Of a DNA stretch of 64,000 nt, positions 45,871 to 56,993 are shown one piece after another (positions within the stretch are counted from its first letter, which is position 1; every line of letters starts with the position of its first letter). The notes under the pieces were generated by a model. The model was given only the letters and a program-made list of their open reading frames with translations. It was not told the DNA's origin and did not search any database. Origin of the DNA: Thuidium tamariscinum (lineage: Eukaryota; Streptophyta; Bryopsida; Hypnales; Thuidiaceae). The stretch spans positions 30,548,386 through 30,612,385 of the forward strand of contig OX344752.2 in the NCBI GenBank assembly GCA_947034885.2. The letters are read 5' to 3'. Both the position numbers and the translations under genes were made by a program.

Positions 45871-47779
45871 AAAATGCATAATGAAAGGTCGGGTGTTTTC
45901 AGTAAGATTTTCTTAAAATCATGTGTCTAGGACGCGCTTTAAAATACATGTTTAAAATTCAAGTACAGGTCTTTTAATCAGTTTTAAGTATGACTTATAA
46001 ACCGCCAGACTCTGGATAAATGAAAGCAATTTACTTCGCTGGTGTGGAGGTTTCTCTGCGATTCACTTTTGTAATTTTAAAAAATGCCCCTCCTCTCGAC
46101 ACTTGGCACATGCATAATGGACTGTATACACTTTTGCATTCCTCGTCAACAACAAATCATAGCATTGAATTCCGACCTACAATCAATTTATATACATTCT
46201 CCACGTGTCCTGTGAATTCACCCTCGAAGAAGGTGGAACAATTTAGGCGTAAGGTTTTTCAAAATAGAAATTCCTTTATTGAAAGTGCTTATTTACTGTA
46301 CAAGTTCAACTGCACTTGAGTAGGTGTGCTTGTCTGTGCTCCATGCATCAACATTGAAATAGGTAGTACATCTGCAAAGAAAACTATACGGCACATAGAG
46401 TTGCACCTTAACACACAAAATGTAGTTTGTCTACAAGGTCACAGTTTTTGTGAACATTGGCAGTACTAAATCAATACTTGATAAAGCCGAATAGCATCGA
46501 TACCCAACATTTCAGTTTCCTTGTTTGCATCACATCTGCAGTAGGCTTTGCAGCAGTGAATCCGGTCATACTATTGTTTGACCAGTGGCTTCTTTCAGTG
46601 TTCAGTTGTTGGCTTGATCCGTCCTGTTGGGATGGGACAAGCTTCAGCATATCCAATGCTTGTGTATGAAGTCACTTTCACGCCGCACCAACCTTTGGGA
46701 ATAACTTTCCTGGATAATTTAGATCCAAACAATCCCATAACGATGCCCTTTCTGATACCATTCCAAGACTTCCTAAAAAATGACAATCAAGTATGGGAAA
46801 AAGAGTTATGTGCTCCACATTACACGCAAAGATTTAAACCCTCCCACTCTTCCTCTCATGCATGTGAACAACCCTCACTATACTTCTCTCTGAATTTGTA
46901 TTTTCAGTTTTGTTGAAACTCAGTACATAGATGAAGATCACAATATTCTATAGACTCAACCATTTCGTCAAAACATGAGCCCTAGTATCCATTCTAATTT
47001 CACAAACACAATCAACTTCAAAACTCAAGATATCTGACCTTCAACTCCTTCATGGCATCCTCTAATTCACTTTGAAGTACTCGTCGTGATACATGCAGTG
47101 GCAAACCCGACCTCTTCTCTTCACTTTTTCAGTTTGCTTCCACCTCCTCCGACAGTTTCTTGACTACATCTTTCATGGTCACAACATGAAGGGTATTTGT
47201 AGGCCTCTTGTTTTCCTTCATTCCCTCTAAAGCATACCATATGCGCATAAGGACAAGGAGCCTGACAATTAAGAGTAACATTTGTGCATCAAGGACACTT
47301 TGGTTCCAACTCAAAAACAAAGTAAAAGGAAATGTTCTATTCGTTGTTTTGAGTTTCAAAACATGAAACTCTTCTCAGTGCATGAACTACAATCGCCCAG
47401 TTCCTAAATCATTTGGAGTTCCTCTGCATCTACAATGACAAAATGTCGATCCACATTCTCTTGCATATATAATATTTTACTCTCTTCCTCTCCAATTCTA
47501 TATATGTCCACTTACTACAACAAATTTGAAACAGAACTTCATAATAATCTTCCACTTTTTATCAGCCATAAGTTCCTTTTCAAGTTTTGGAATGAAGTTC
47601 ATATTTTGAATCAAACGAAAGAGCAAAAACTAACCTCTTTCATGTCCTGAAGACATGCTGAAGCGAATCTCACGTCCGCATGCTGTTGTGCTCCTCCACT
47701 GACAATGACACTTGTATTGTGGTCCTTGATAGACGATCCCCTCATTTGAAGCTTCTCTGATGGAAGTGACGACTCTTAC

Positions 47780-47886
47780 ATATTTGCTATTCTTTTGCTA
47801 CGACGGGGTTGGTGATATGCCTTCTTCAAACCAGTGACACTTGCAACTCGTCTCTTCCTATCTTGCGTATTGGGCTCTCTTCTTCT
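47780..47886 (-). CDS. Candidate internal exon with RRSKR block
   Basis: Bordered by CAG| and AT|GTAAGA. It reads RRREPNTQDRKRRVASVTG and then QPRRSKRIANM, a very basic segment that could be a nuclear signal. In the B3-type family a comparable RRSSR-x-N motif follows the N-terminal helix. Phase does not join directly to the 48634 exon end, so at least one exon between them is missing from this model. Confidence 0.3.
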
Positions 47887-48633
47887 CTGAATGTAAACAA
47901 GCAAAGAAGAGAGTGAGGGAATCCCGTCATTTCTTGAAGCCTTGTCTACAGTTTACAATACAGTGCTTAATGAAGGAAAGTTGGACACAAGCACAATATA
48001 GTTATGCCTGAAATTAACCTGCAAGCTTGCCCCCAATCTCAGATTGTCAATTATCAATTACCTCGTCTCCACGAGTCAAGAGATACTACTTTAACATGTA
48101 TTTACGTGAACTCATTGAAAAATAGGTGCATCATATATAGAAAGTATCTCCACATATGACGTGTCTATCCTAACTATAAGTGACAGCATTTAATGTTCAC
48201 ATGGGTTCAAGTAGCGATGACGGCCACTTCCTAATTTTTGACATTCACAAAGAGCCCAAAATTAGCTTCATCTACTGACAACATTCGTTGTCTTTTACTG
48301 CTCCGAACAACAATTTCGCATGAAATTTCGGGCCTTTGTCTTTCTCATTCTTGAAAGGTCTTTTCCATAGCACAGGAAGCCCATGCCAGAATGAAGAGAT
48401 CGTCACTTTAACGTTGAAGAAAACCTCACTGTGAGTGATACAGACCAAATGAAGTGCACAATAGTCTTCTCCATTAAGAACAGCAACCTAACGGAAATTG
48501 AAACAAAAACAAGTTAAGTGTTCACATGAAACATAGCCTTCTCTGGCAATTGCTTCATACACTTCGCATTTTGAAGGTAAAAATAATCATCAAATGACAG
48601 ACGATTACATTTGTAGTATAGAGAGAAACTCAC

Positions 48634-48734
48634 TTTTGCGAATATAATCCAAGCTTCCGAAGTAGTTCTTCATTTTTCTCCACATTTATTCTCCTCAATT
48701 CTTTGTACGCATTGCTTGCCTCCCCTAAAGCCAT
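48634..48734 (-). CDS. Candidate first exon, possibly of a B3-domain-type protein
   Basis: The exon starts MALGEASNAYKELRRINVEK and ends at a strong donor (AA|GTGAGT). The pattern of a helical, charged Y/EExRR...EN...LGL stretch recalls the N-terminus of plant B3-domain proteins of the At5g42700 type, where a basic RRSxR block follows. Such a block is found in the next candidate exon. No B3 domain was found downstream, so the assignment is tentative. Confidence 0.35.
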
Positions 48735-49560
48735 TCAATATGATTGAATTCATATTCGCAGAAAATAACAATTATAGAGTGTGTTGTCTCTTTTGCGATT
48801 AGGTTCCCTGTTAGGTTCTTGTAATTTCAGTTGTTTTCTGTTGTAGAGAAATTTATCTATGCTTTAAAAATGAGATTAACTCTACAGAATAGCAGTAACA
48901 ATATATGCAAGAACTGGAGATGCCCAGAAACGGAGACTGAAGGAAAGCCGGAAGAAGGACATTCGGGTCATTTAAATTTTTCTCTACATGACAAAGTTGT
49001 CTCGAGCAAAAAGAATTGGCAGTGCCGTGGAGATTGACATTAAATACAGTAGAAAGGATTGACGATGAACTGACGAAGTATTTGTGAGAGCTTTTGATTA
49101 GATTTTTTGGAAGAAACAGAAATTCAGCCCGTGCAGAAGTACTGTCATCAGCGAGAAAATTTGGTCCTTAGCAACTTGATATGCTTGCATGAACCCATAC
49201 ACAAAGTTTGGCGTGGTGGAAGTTCAGATGTAGTTGTGTCTGAAGCAGGAAGATAAGGCATCAACTCAATGTTTATGAAATTGTTATGTACAATGGAAGG
49301 TCCTCGGTGATATAAGAGAGCAGAAGCTTTTGTATTCATGCCTTGTCCTTTACGATGACGATCTCTTAACATCTTAGTTGATTTTTATTAACTTCTTTGA
49401 CGTGTGAGTTATGGCTATTGGTTTTCTCTGGTTTCCACGAAATATTGAAATGAAGTTTGACTAATTGAGCAATAAATGTATTGAAGTCAAAAAGTTCCAT
49501 ATGGGACATAGCAGACGTTATTCTATCACGGAAGTGAGTTGAGAATGACTACACAATTTT

Positions 49561-50653
49561 GGATGAATGCAAGAAACACTTAAAGCCTTTTGTCACACCC
49601 TAGTTTTTTATTTTTATTTTAGCCATAATTTTTGTGTTTTAACTCCAAATGGCTCAAGATTTATAGGAAAGCTACTCATAGCTATTATGTATCTACATCA
49701 CAATTTTGGAGATTTTTCAAAAATCATTTATTATTTTTAAATAGCCCCAAAAATTTCTCACAATACTCAATTTAGGGTTTTTTAGCACCACTTATCTCCA
49801 AAAAAACGAATTTTGACCTAAAATTTGGAGAGAATGGTCTCTTAGTAGACTTATACCTACTGTCCAAAGGAATTTAAAAAATACTTATTTTTAAGTGTTG
49901 TAGAAGTCCACAAAGAGAGCTTCATTTTGCATTTTTTTCCAAAGGTATAAAACATTATTTCGGTGATTTTTTTGGTCAAATCTCATCACCAAATTATTTT
50001 TTCAAGTTTTTATTTTTATGTATTTTTCAAAAAGAAATTCTATTTAAAACAAATTAAAATTTGACAAGTTGTATTTTCTTCATCAGAACTTTGGACCTGG
50101 AATTCTCATAGAATTCCGGTGAAGAAAATACAACTTGTCACATTTTAATTTGTTAAAAATAGTACTATTTTTTTGAAAAATAAATAAAAATAGAAAACTT
50201 GAAAAAACTTTTTGGTGATGAGATTTGATCAAAAAACTCACCGAAATAATGTTTTATACCTTTGGAAAAAAATGCAAAATGAAGCTCTCTTTGTGGACTT
50301 CTACAACACTTAAAAATAAGTATTTTTAAAATTCCTTTGGACAGTAGGTATAAGTCTACTAAGAAACCATTCTCTCCAAATTTTAGGTCAAAATTCATTT
50401 TTTTGGAGATAAATGGTGCTAAAAACCCCTAAATTGAGTATTGTGAAAAATTTTCGGGACTATTTTAAAATAATAATTATTTTTTTTTGAAAAATCTCCA
50501 AAATTCATTATAGATACATAATAGCTATGAGTAGCTTTCCTATAAATCTTGAGTCATTTGGAGCTAAAATACAAAAGTTATGGATAAAATAAAAATAAAA
50601 AACTAAGGTGTGACAAAACACAACAAATAATACAAGTGTTTCTTGCATTCACC
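49561..50653. mobile_element. T3-derived long hairpin, about 1.09 kb
   Basis: The left arm (49561-50083) and right arm (50119-50653) are reverse complements over about 520 bases with few mismatches, separated by about 35 bases. The outer ends GGATGAATGCAAGAAACACT and GTGTTTCTTGCATTCACC are T3 termini, and each arm matches the left half of an ordinary T3 element. It is therefore a foldback derivative made of two inverted left halves. A transcript would form an almost continuous double-stranded RNA. Open frames (50165-50398 minus) are incidental. Confidence 0.9.
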
Positions 50654-52209
50654 CTCTTGTACTATGAAAAGTTGTAGTCAGATTTCTCTTAGTGTAGGTA
50701 TAGACATTCAGCTTGATAGGAAAACTGATTGTGTAATTATTCCTATGTCAATTTCATACTTCGAAGTCATCCTTTAGGAATGGTCAAGGTGAATTGGCCT
50801 CCTCACTCGGGCGGCTTTGCCACTCCAAGTAATTTTAGCGGTGCAAGTAAAACAAAAAGCCCCTATTTTGTGCTTAATGAATTCACCTAATGTACCCCCG
50901 TGAAGTATTTTGGGGTCTCTAATTGCAAATATGAATTGAGAATTTGAAAAAAAAAATATTGCAAAAAATAAAAAAATTCCAGCATTTTTCTAAGTAGTCG
51001 AGCGAGGGGGTCAGTTCACCCTGGCCTTAGAAATGGAGCAGTTGTGAATAAGTTGCTGTCATTGGAGTGTGCACGTTTGCGGAAGACGGAGCTTACACAA
51101 ACCAAAAATAGTCCTCTCTTCGGTCTTTGGTCATTTTCATCAGCTTTGTCAGTGGAAACTATGAAGAGTAAAAGTAACCGTTTGTGGAGCCAATGAGAAG
51201 CAAGTGCAAAAGGCTAGTGCTCTCATTATTTTCCTTGCTCTATGGGAGAAAGCGTCCAATGACAACAGTGCCATGTCATGATGCATAACTTTATCCCCAA
51301 TTCCCTAACAAAGGATATCAGCCAAAAAAGAGGTGACTTAAAATGCAATGTCGGTCACTGTTTCCGTGACTAATTAGCAATACCGTACTGAACTTACTAC
51401 ATGCAACTACTGTTTGTGACTTTCTAGTAGTATAAAGGAAATTTCAGTATTTCCTTACTAATCTCCTATCTTGAAAATACCCACTCTTCTTGTAGTGCTT
51501 TCTTAATGAATTGAATGAATGTAGAAGTTCTTGAACATACAAGTTTTTCCAAAACATATTTGAAGACAAAACTTCATTTTTTTTAAAAAGCTATAGAAGC
51601 CTACATGTATAAGTTTGGACATATTGAACTTCTAATAGGTGGATGTATTCATTCTTAAATTCTAAGATAAAGCACTTCAACAATTTAATCTAAAAGATAT
51701 TATGGTTGTTTTTAAGAAAATATTGATGAATTTTGTAAGTTCTGACTTTGTTCCTAGAAGAAGTTGCATATATGATCTATTTGTGCAAATTGGATTTTTT
51801 AAATATATTTATTAAGATCGTAACGTCTCATACTGTAATAGAGCCTTTGCACTCCTTTCTACATAAAAGTCAATTGAGTTTCAAGGAAACTACAAAATTT
51901 GTATTTATAAAAAGTATTTGAATTTTTATTGTATTTAAGATGTGGCAATGATACAAGGTACAATATTGGAATTTGAAGTTAATTTTAAACGGGCCATTGC
52001 AACTTTGTAAGCCCCGCAAGTAATTTGGAAGTCCAACTTCAATTCTTCATATCTTCATTTTATATAATTGTAAGTTCAATTGGTACAAAGTAGATCCAAT
52101 AGTTTACATTAAACTTCATTTAATTTTTTTTTTAAATTGTGCAAATTGTAATTTTTATTATACTTTAAAGATAGTACATAAAGAGCTCAATAATACAACA
52201 CTCTTGAAA
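50654..52209. other. Intergenic
   Basis: A less AT-rich part (50760-51400) contains no recognisable exon. A CACTA-like reversed end (cttcttgtagtg) lies at about 51487-51498. The rest is AT-rich and featureless. Confidence 0.4.
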
Positions 52210-52213
52210 TGAA

Positions 52214-52750
52214 CCCCTAAAAGCCCATTGTCTCTTTAGAGGACAATTTGGAGTTTGGGCAGCTTTCAATGACTTCATTTTTTAGTGAAACTTTTAAAAA
52301 CTTTATCATAAGATATGGTAAGTGATTAATTATGTAGGAAATATAATTTTTATTTCAATTGATGATTGGGAGCAAAAGTTATACTACAAAAAGCTAGAAT
52401 TTATACTTCGTGGGTAGAGAAATAAATCCACAAAAAATTGAAATCAAATTAATTTTCTTAAAATTTTGTAAACTATATTTTAGTCTACATGTGAAGCTTT
52501 GATTAATTCCATGTAGTTGATTTATCTGAAAGTTATAAACAATCTTGTTTTTCAAACAATTTGAGTATCTTCTTGAAAAAATAACTTATAGGATTCATTT
52601 TCCAGTGCAATTTTCACACATTTTAACAAAAATTTCTATTGAGGTTAAAACTGCTTCCTAAATCAATCTCACCATTCACATTATTGTATTTCAATCCTAT
52701 TTTAGAGCTATTATTGATTTCTCTTGAAGAATGAAAATGATATTTGTTAT
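52214..52750 (-). mobile_element. T1 element, reversed, truncated
   Basis: It begins CCCCTAAAAGCCC after TGAA (52210-52213, a changed TTAA) and carries the family's right-half text reversed, for example 'gacaatttggagtttgggcag' type text near 52240. The other terminus is not present. Confidence 0.6.
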
Positions 52751-52969
52751 AGTTTTTTCACATTTTCTTAGAAGCTTATCATTATTTTAAGCATTTTTGT
52801 AATTGCCAAGCTTGTTTTAAAGAAATTTTTGTAATAAATGAATACAATTCAATTTGCTATTTTGTTATTATGAAAAATAAGACTTTCAATTTAAATTTTA
52901 AACATGTAGAAATATATGAAAAAATATATCAACATTTCCAAATGTGTATTTTAATCTATTCATCTAGTG

Positions 52970-53900
52970 GAATTTCAAGAAGTCCAAACCTTGATGAGTC
53001 AAATTGTGTTCATTGTGAAATGGTCGCCATTCAAGAGGATCGGAGAACGATGAACTCCAATCGAGTGAAGAGCAGAAGGTCAAGCGACAAGGTTCAGCTT
53101 TCTGGAGTGAGATCTCAAATCTCGGGACTGAAGCTGGAGGGACGGAGGTAGGACCTGGATCTCGGAGTCATGCGGCCCGGGCCAGAAGTGGGCTAGAAGG
53201 GCCCACCTTCGTCTCTAGCCAGCCTCAAGTTTCAGGAAGGTCTTCCTTCATCGGGGCCCTTCAGTGCATTGACGGACTAGATGCAAGGGCGTGACATGAT
53301 ACGATTTTGGGGAGCGCGTTAAATAATACCATCAAAACCCTAAAAAAACGCTGAAATTTTTTATTTTTTTATTTTTTACTTTTTTCAAATTCAGAATTCA
53401 GATTCAGAATCAGAGACCCCAAATTAGCAAGAGGAACCATAAACATACCAAAAAAACCCAACACAAATATAAACCCCAAACTCTTGTCAACCCCTAGTAA
53501 AATGAGATTTACCACACTGGCCCAAGCAACTTGCCCTTCCATCTGGTCCGTCAATGCCTTGAAGGACCCCGATGAAGGGAGCCCTTCCTGAAACTCGAGG
53601 CTTGGAGGGCCGCACATAACGTCTCCCCTAGCAAAGTGTTCCAACCGTGGCCAACGCTGTCTTCGATAGACGAAGAATTCAACCTAAGACGTGATCCTGC
53701 GTCATGGTGGAAGACCGATACTGGAGTCGATCAAAATACCAGGATTGAGGGATCCACGCTTGATGTGGGAGATCAAGCTGGACCAGAGTTAGAGAAGCCC
53801 GAGGGACAACGAAACCCTAGGCCCAGACTTGTTCGCTTGAGCATGGAAGCTCGATGCTCCCTTCCAGAGCTGATGAACTGCTGAATGTTGTCTCAGAGGA
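52970..53900. mobile_element. Retroelement-like remnant with an inverted segment
   Basis: About 52990-53200 matches the reverse strand of 30930-31200. Within the region, 53216-53288 and 53534-53608 are inverted copies of one another (both contain 'tttcaggaagg' and 'cattgacgga' with 'cttcatcgggg'). The open frames at 52870-53151, 53369-53644 (minus) and 53636-53884 look like pieces of a retroelement gag-type region, but no zinc knuckle, endonuclease or reverse transcriptase is visible. Confidence 0.4.
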
Positions 53901-54256
53901 GGCTCAAGAAGCTTTTCCTTAGTGTAGTTGCTTTGACACCGTAATGAGTTTGGGCATTCTGCCTTTCGGACGAAGACGACGGTCTAGTTTGATTCCCAAT
54001 TGATATGACTTCATCTTCGGCTGAAGGCAGTGGTTTGATTGATTGGGGAGCGTGCCGACCGAGCATGCCGGACGCAAAGTTCATTTTAGCTGAACGGCGG
54101 TATCGATAATGCTCTACCAATCCCCTGCTTTGAGGATCTGCAACCCTAATTTCCTCCAGAGTGTCACTCGAGGAGGGCCCCAGTCCTTCTGTTCTTTGAG
54201 TGATTCAAGTCCTTCTGTTCGCCCTTTGAGAACATTGAATTACGAAACTGATTGTC
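53901..54256 (+). promoter_or_regulatory. Upstream region of the phosphoribosylanthranilate isomerase gene
   Basis: This GC-richer stretch leads directly into the gene. The last in-frame stop before the coding start lies at about 53940. The 5' UTR and promoter are probably here, but I cannot assign a TATA box or start site. Confidence 0.35.
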
Positions 54257-56993
54257 ATGCTGCCTGCGTGCGGGCATAGCCATTGGATTACTGGCACTCC
54301 TGGCCTTTCTCCTGTGATCCCATTTCGTAATCCTGCGTTGACGCCGCGGCTGCGTAATGGCCGTCGCACGTGCGCAAACGGGCGACAAGCGACGCTTGTT
54401 GCGTCTCTACAAGTGCAAGCATCCGGAGAATCGTCACGCCCCTTGATAAAAATGTGCGGGATCACGAGTGCAGAAGATGCAGCCGCAGCTGCTCTCGCGG
54501 GGGCGGATTACGTTGGCATGATCGTGTGGCCGAAGTCCAAGAGGTCTGTGAGTGTGAGTTTGGCAAGGGAGATCGCGGCTGCGGCGAGAGAAAACGGTGC
54601 AGAGCCGGTTGGTGTGTTTGTGGATGAGAGTGCGGTGGAGATCGAGAGAGTCTGTAGTGATGCCAATCTCGCCATCGCCCAGGTTGGCTTCTGAACTTCA
54701 CAGAAAAATCGTTTGGAATCACAAGAGAGGGAAAATCATTATGTTTGGTGTCTCGTCGACGAATTAGCATATTGAGAAAAGTTTCGCTTTCATGTGAAGT
54801 ACACAAGTGCTTCTGGTTTAGGGTTTTTGGCTCGGGAATGCTGGAATGAGGAAGTTTAATTAGAGGTTCCCTGGTCGTGATTGAATTTCAGAGAATAACC
54901 CTGGTCATCACAGGATTGTGAGAATCATTTTGCTTTGAGCCTTGTCAACGAATGAGCAAATCGAGAGATGTTTTGCCTTCCTCTGAAGTATGCAAGGGCT
55001 TAGAGTTAGGGTGTTTGAATCGGCAATGCTGGAATGAGGAGGTTTAACTAAGGGGGGGTCTTTGTCGTGATTGAATTTCAGAGAATAATCCTGGTCATCA
55101 CAAAATTGTGAGAATCATTTTGCTTCTAGTCTTGTTTACAAAAGTTCCCCCTTGTACTTCATTGTTCAGGTGTTTCGGGGTTCTGATTCGACCTTTCTTG
55201 AGTGAGGAAGTTTAACTCAGGGGATCGTGTGGCAGTTTGAATTTCAGAACATGATACTGGCAATCACGAAGGTGGTAGAATTATACTTCAATTGTGTACT
55301 CGATGAATTATTCTTTGGGTTTTCAAACTAAGAGAACCTTTCTCCTCCATCTGAGTTGTGCCAAGTTGCCAAGTTTAGGGTTTAGGGGTTTTGGATCCTT
55401 ATTCTAAGTTGGACTTTGGGGTGTCAGGGTGCAAACAGAAGAGGCGGCTCTCAAACGCGATTTTGATTACTCTAAGCTCTGGGTACTGTATCTAGGATTA
55501 GATTCTGGGGATTTGAATTGCGTGGGGCAAAGTAGAAAGAAATTTGTGAAATCTTGCATTAGAGGTTGAGTTCTGCGATACCCTTATAGGACACAATTGG
55601 GTTTGCGATCAGCCATGCCATCACTTTGTTCGTCTCCAAATTCGGCTACGTGCATTCTGAACTCCATAATCTTGTCTCCATGCACTCGCTTCCTCGTAGA
55701 GATTTCAAATCGGGTCACACCCAATGGGATTTTTTTTAGGAACCTGATTCTGAAACTTCCTGCTTGTGCTCGCCAGCTCTGATACCCCTGATGAGCAAGT
55801 TTTACTCACATGAGACTAGTCGAGAGTTTTTGCTGTGAGTCAACTGCGAGAGGTTTTGCACGAGGGGACAACAAAGCTCTTTCAGGTCTTGATAGTGGTC
55901 TTGGGGCTTACAGTTGCACGGTGATGGCGCCAGAGCATCTCTTCTGCAAGGTTTACCCGCGTCCTTGAAGGTGATCTATGTGTTGCACGCCAACCAAAAT
56001 GGGGTCGTTCAAACTTCCTTCCCCCGAAGTGAAGGTGGTCCTCTCGTGGACTGGGTGCTGGTTGATGGCTTACAAGGGGGCAGGTATGCACGACTGACTG
56101 GTTTCTAAATTTTACTGTTTTTTTGGTCTTGAAAGTGCGTGCATCTGTAGTGCCGAAATGAAATGCTTGGGTAACCCGTCGCTTATTGGTGATTTGGATA
56201 GGTACTATGAAAATAAAAAATCAAGAGTTATTTTTCTGTTTAGACGCTTTAGAGGTATAAATTTAAAAACAGAATTACATATTTTGGATTGTCTTTGTAG
56301 TTTCTGTGAAGTTTTGAAGTGCGAACTTTGCACCTGAATTCTCCATCTTGTCATTCTTGGGCCTTGCCCCACCAAGTAGCACGAGTTAGCGAACTAGGTC
56401 CATTAACTTTTGTAGTTGGAAGTCAAGCAAGGTATTGTGTGATCGCACTTGAAAGCTAACTAATCGGGAGTTGGGCTTTCAAGTTAGCAAACTGCTACCG
56501 CTTGGTTTGTGTGGGCGGATTTCGCACTTCGAACCGTTGGTTTTGGCAGTGTGAGTTGACTTGGCCGAAATTGGCGGATTCAGTGGTGTAGAGTAGGCAC
56601 TGTGAACCCTATTTCAGATATAACAGATATGAGATCTTAGATTCAGATTCATGCTCTTGAGATCTTGGAAGCAGATTTTGGAGAAGAAGCCTAGGTGATT
56701 GAACTGACTGGTGCTTTGCACAAAATGCGTACACAACTTGCAGTGGGGAGCAGTTTGATTGGAGAAATTTTGAAGTTCCGAGTATGAAGAGCAGGAGAGG
56801 CTGGCTTTTGGCGGGGGGACTGACTCCAAGTAACGTTGCCACTGCTCTTTCTCTCTTAACTCCCAATGCTGTGGATGTTTCTAGTGGCATTGCGGGGTCT
56901 GATGGAGTCTGTAAAGACCCTGCTCGTATTCGAGCCTTTGTTCAGGCAGTGCAGGATTCTAGCTTGCTTGTACAGGACAAGTTGTCACGGTGA
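54257..56993 (+). CDS. PAI: Phosphoribosylanthranilate isomerase, plastid type (three exons)
   Basis: This enzyme converts N-(5-phosphoribosyl)anthranilate to the carboxyphenylamino-deoxyribulose phosphate, the third step from chorismate to tryptophan, in plastids. Exons are 54257-54682, 55914-56083 and 56744-56993, joining to 281 codons in phase (donors CAG|GTTGGC and AG|GTATGC; acceptors TTACAG and TTGCAG). Residues 1 to about 63 are rich in Arg, Ser and Thr with almost no acidic residues, as in a chloroplast transit peptide. The TIM-barrel blocks are IKMCGITSAEDA (catalytic Cys), GADYVGMIVWPKSKRSV, VGVFVD, LHGDGARASL, DWVLVDGLQGG with SGEQFDW (catalytic Asp in VDG), GWLLAGGLTPSNV and VDVSSGI (phosphate binding). 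The stop TGA at 56991 overlaps a donor-like GTGAGT, but the family normally ends here. The gene appears intact. Confidence 0.93.
54690..55370 (+). repeat. Tandem repeat of about 165-190 bp in intron 1 of the isomerase gene
   Basis: Units recur with the landmarks 'ggaatgagga-gtttaa', 'gattgaatttcagagaataa' and 'ggtcatcaca': one unit begins near 54840 and another near 55028, with more diverged units before (54700-54838) and after (55190-55370). About four units in all. The repeat lies inside the intron and does not affect the coding frame. Confidence 0.7.

Larger units (their letters stand above)
45900..49450 (-). other. Gene-like region, less AT-rich, probably minus strand
   Basis: The sequence has more balanced composition than the flanks and several stretches with splice-like borders on the minus strand. 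Two candidate exons are listed separately (48634-48734 and 47780-47886). Further open stretches at about 47030-47340 (KDVVKKLSEEVEAN, then SRRVLQSELEDAMKELK) and 46595-46786 could be exons but match nothing I know. The whole may be a gene, a pseudogene, or cargo of a CACTA element. Confidence 0.35.

Noticed and set aside
50165-50398. Minus-strand frame of 77 codons
   Set aside because: It lies in one arm of the long hairpin, in sequence shared with non-coding T3 copies.
54205-54806. Minus-strand frames of 74-114 codons over the isomerase first exon
   Set aside because: The plus strand carries the clear enzyme motifs, so these are shadows.
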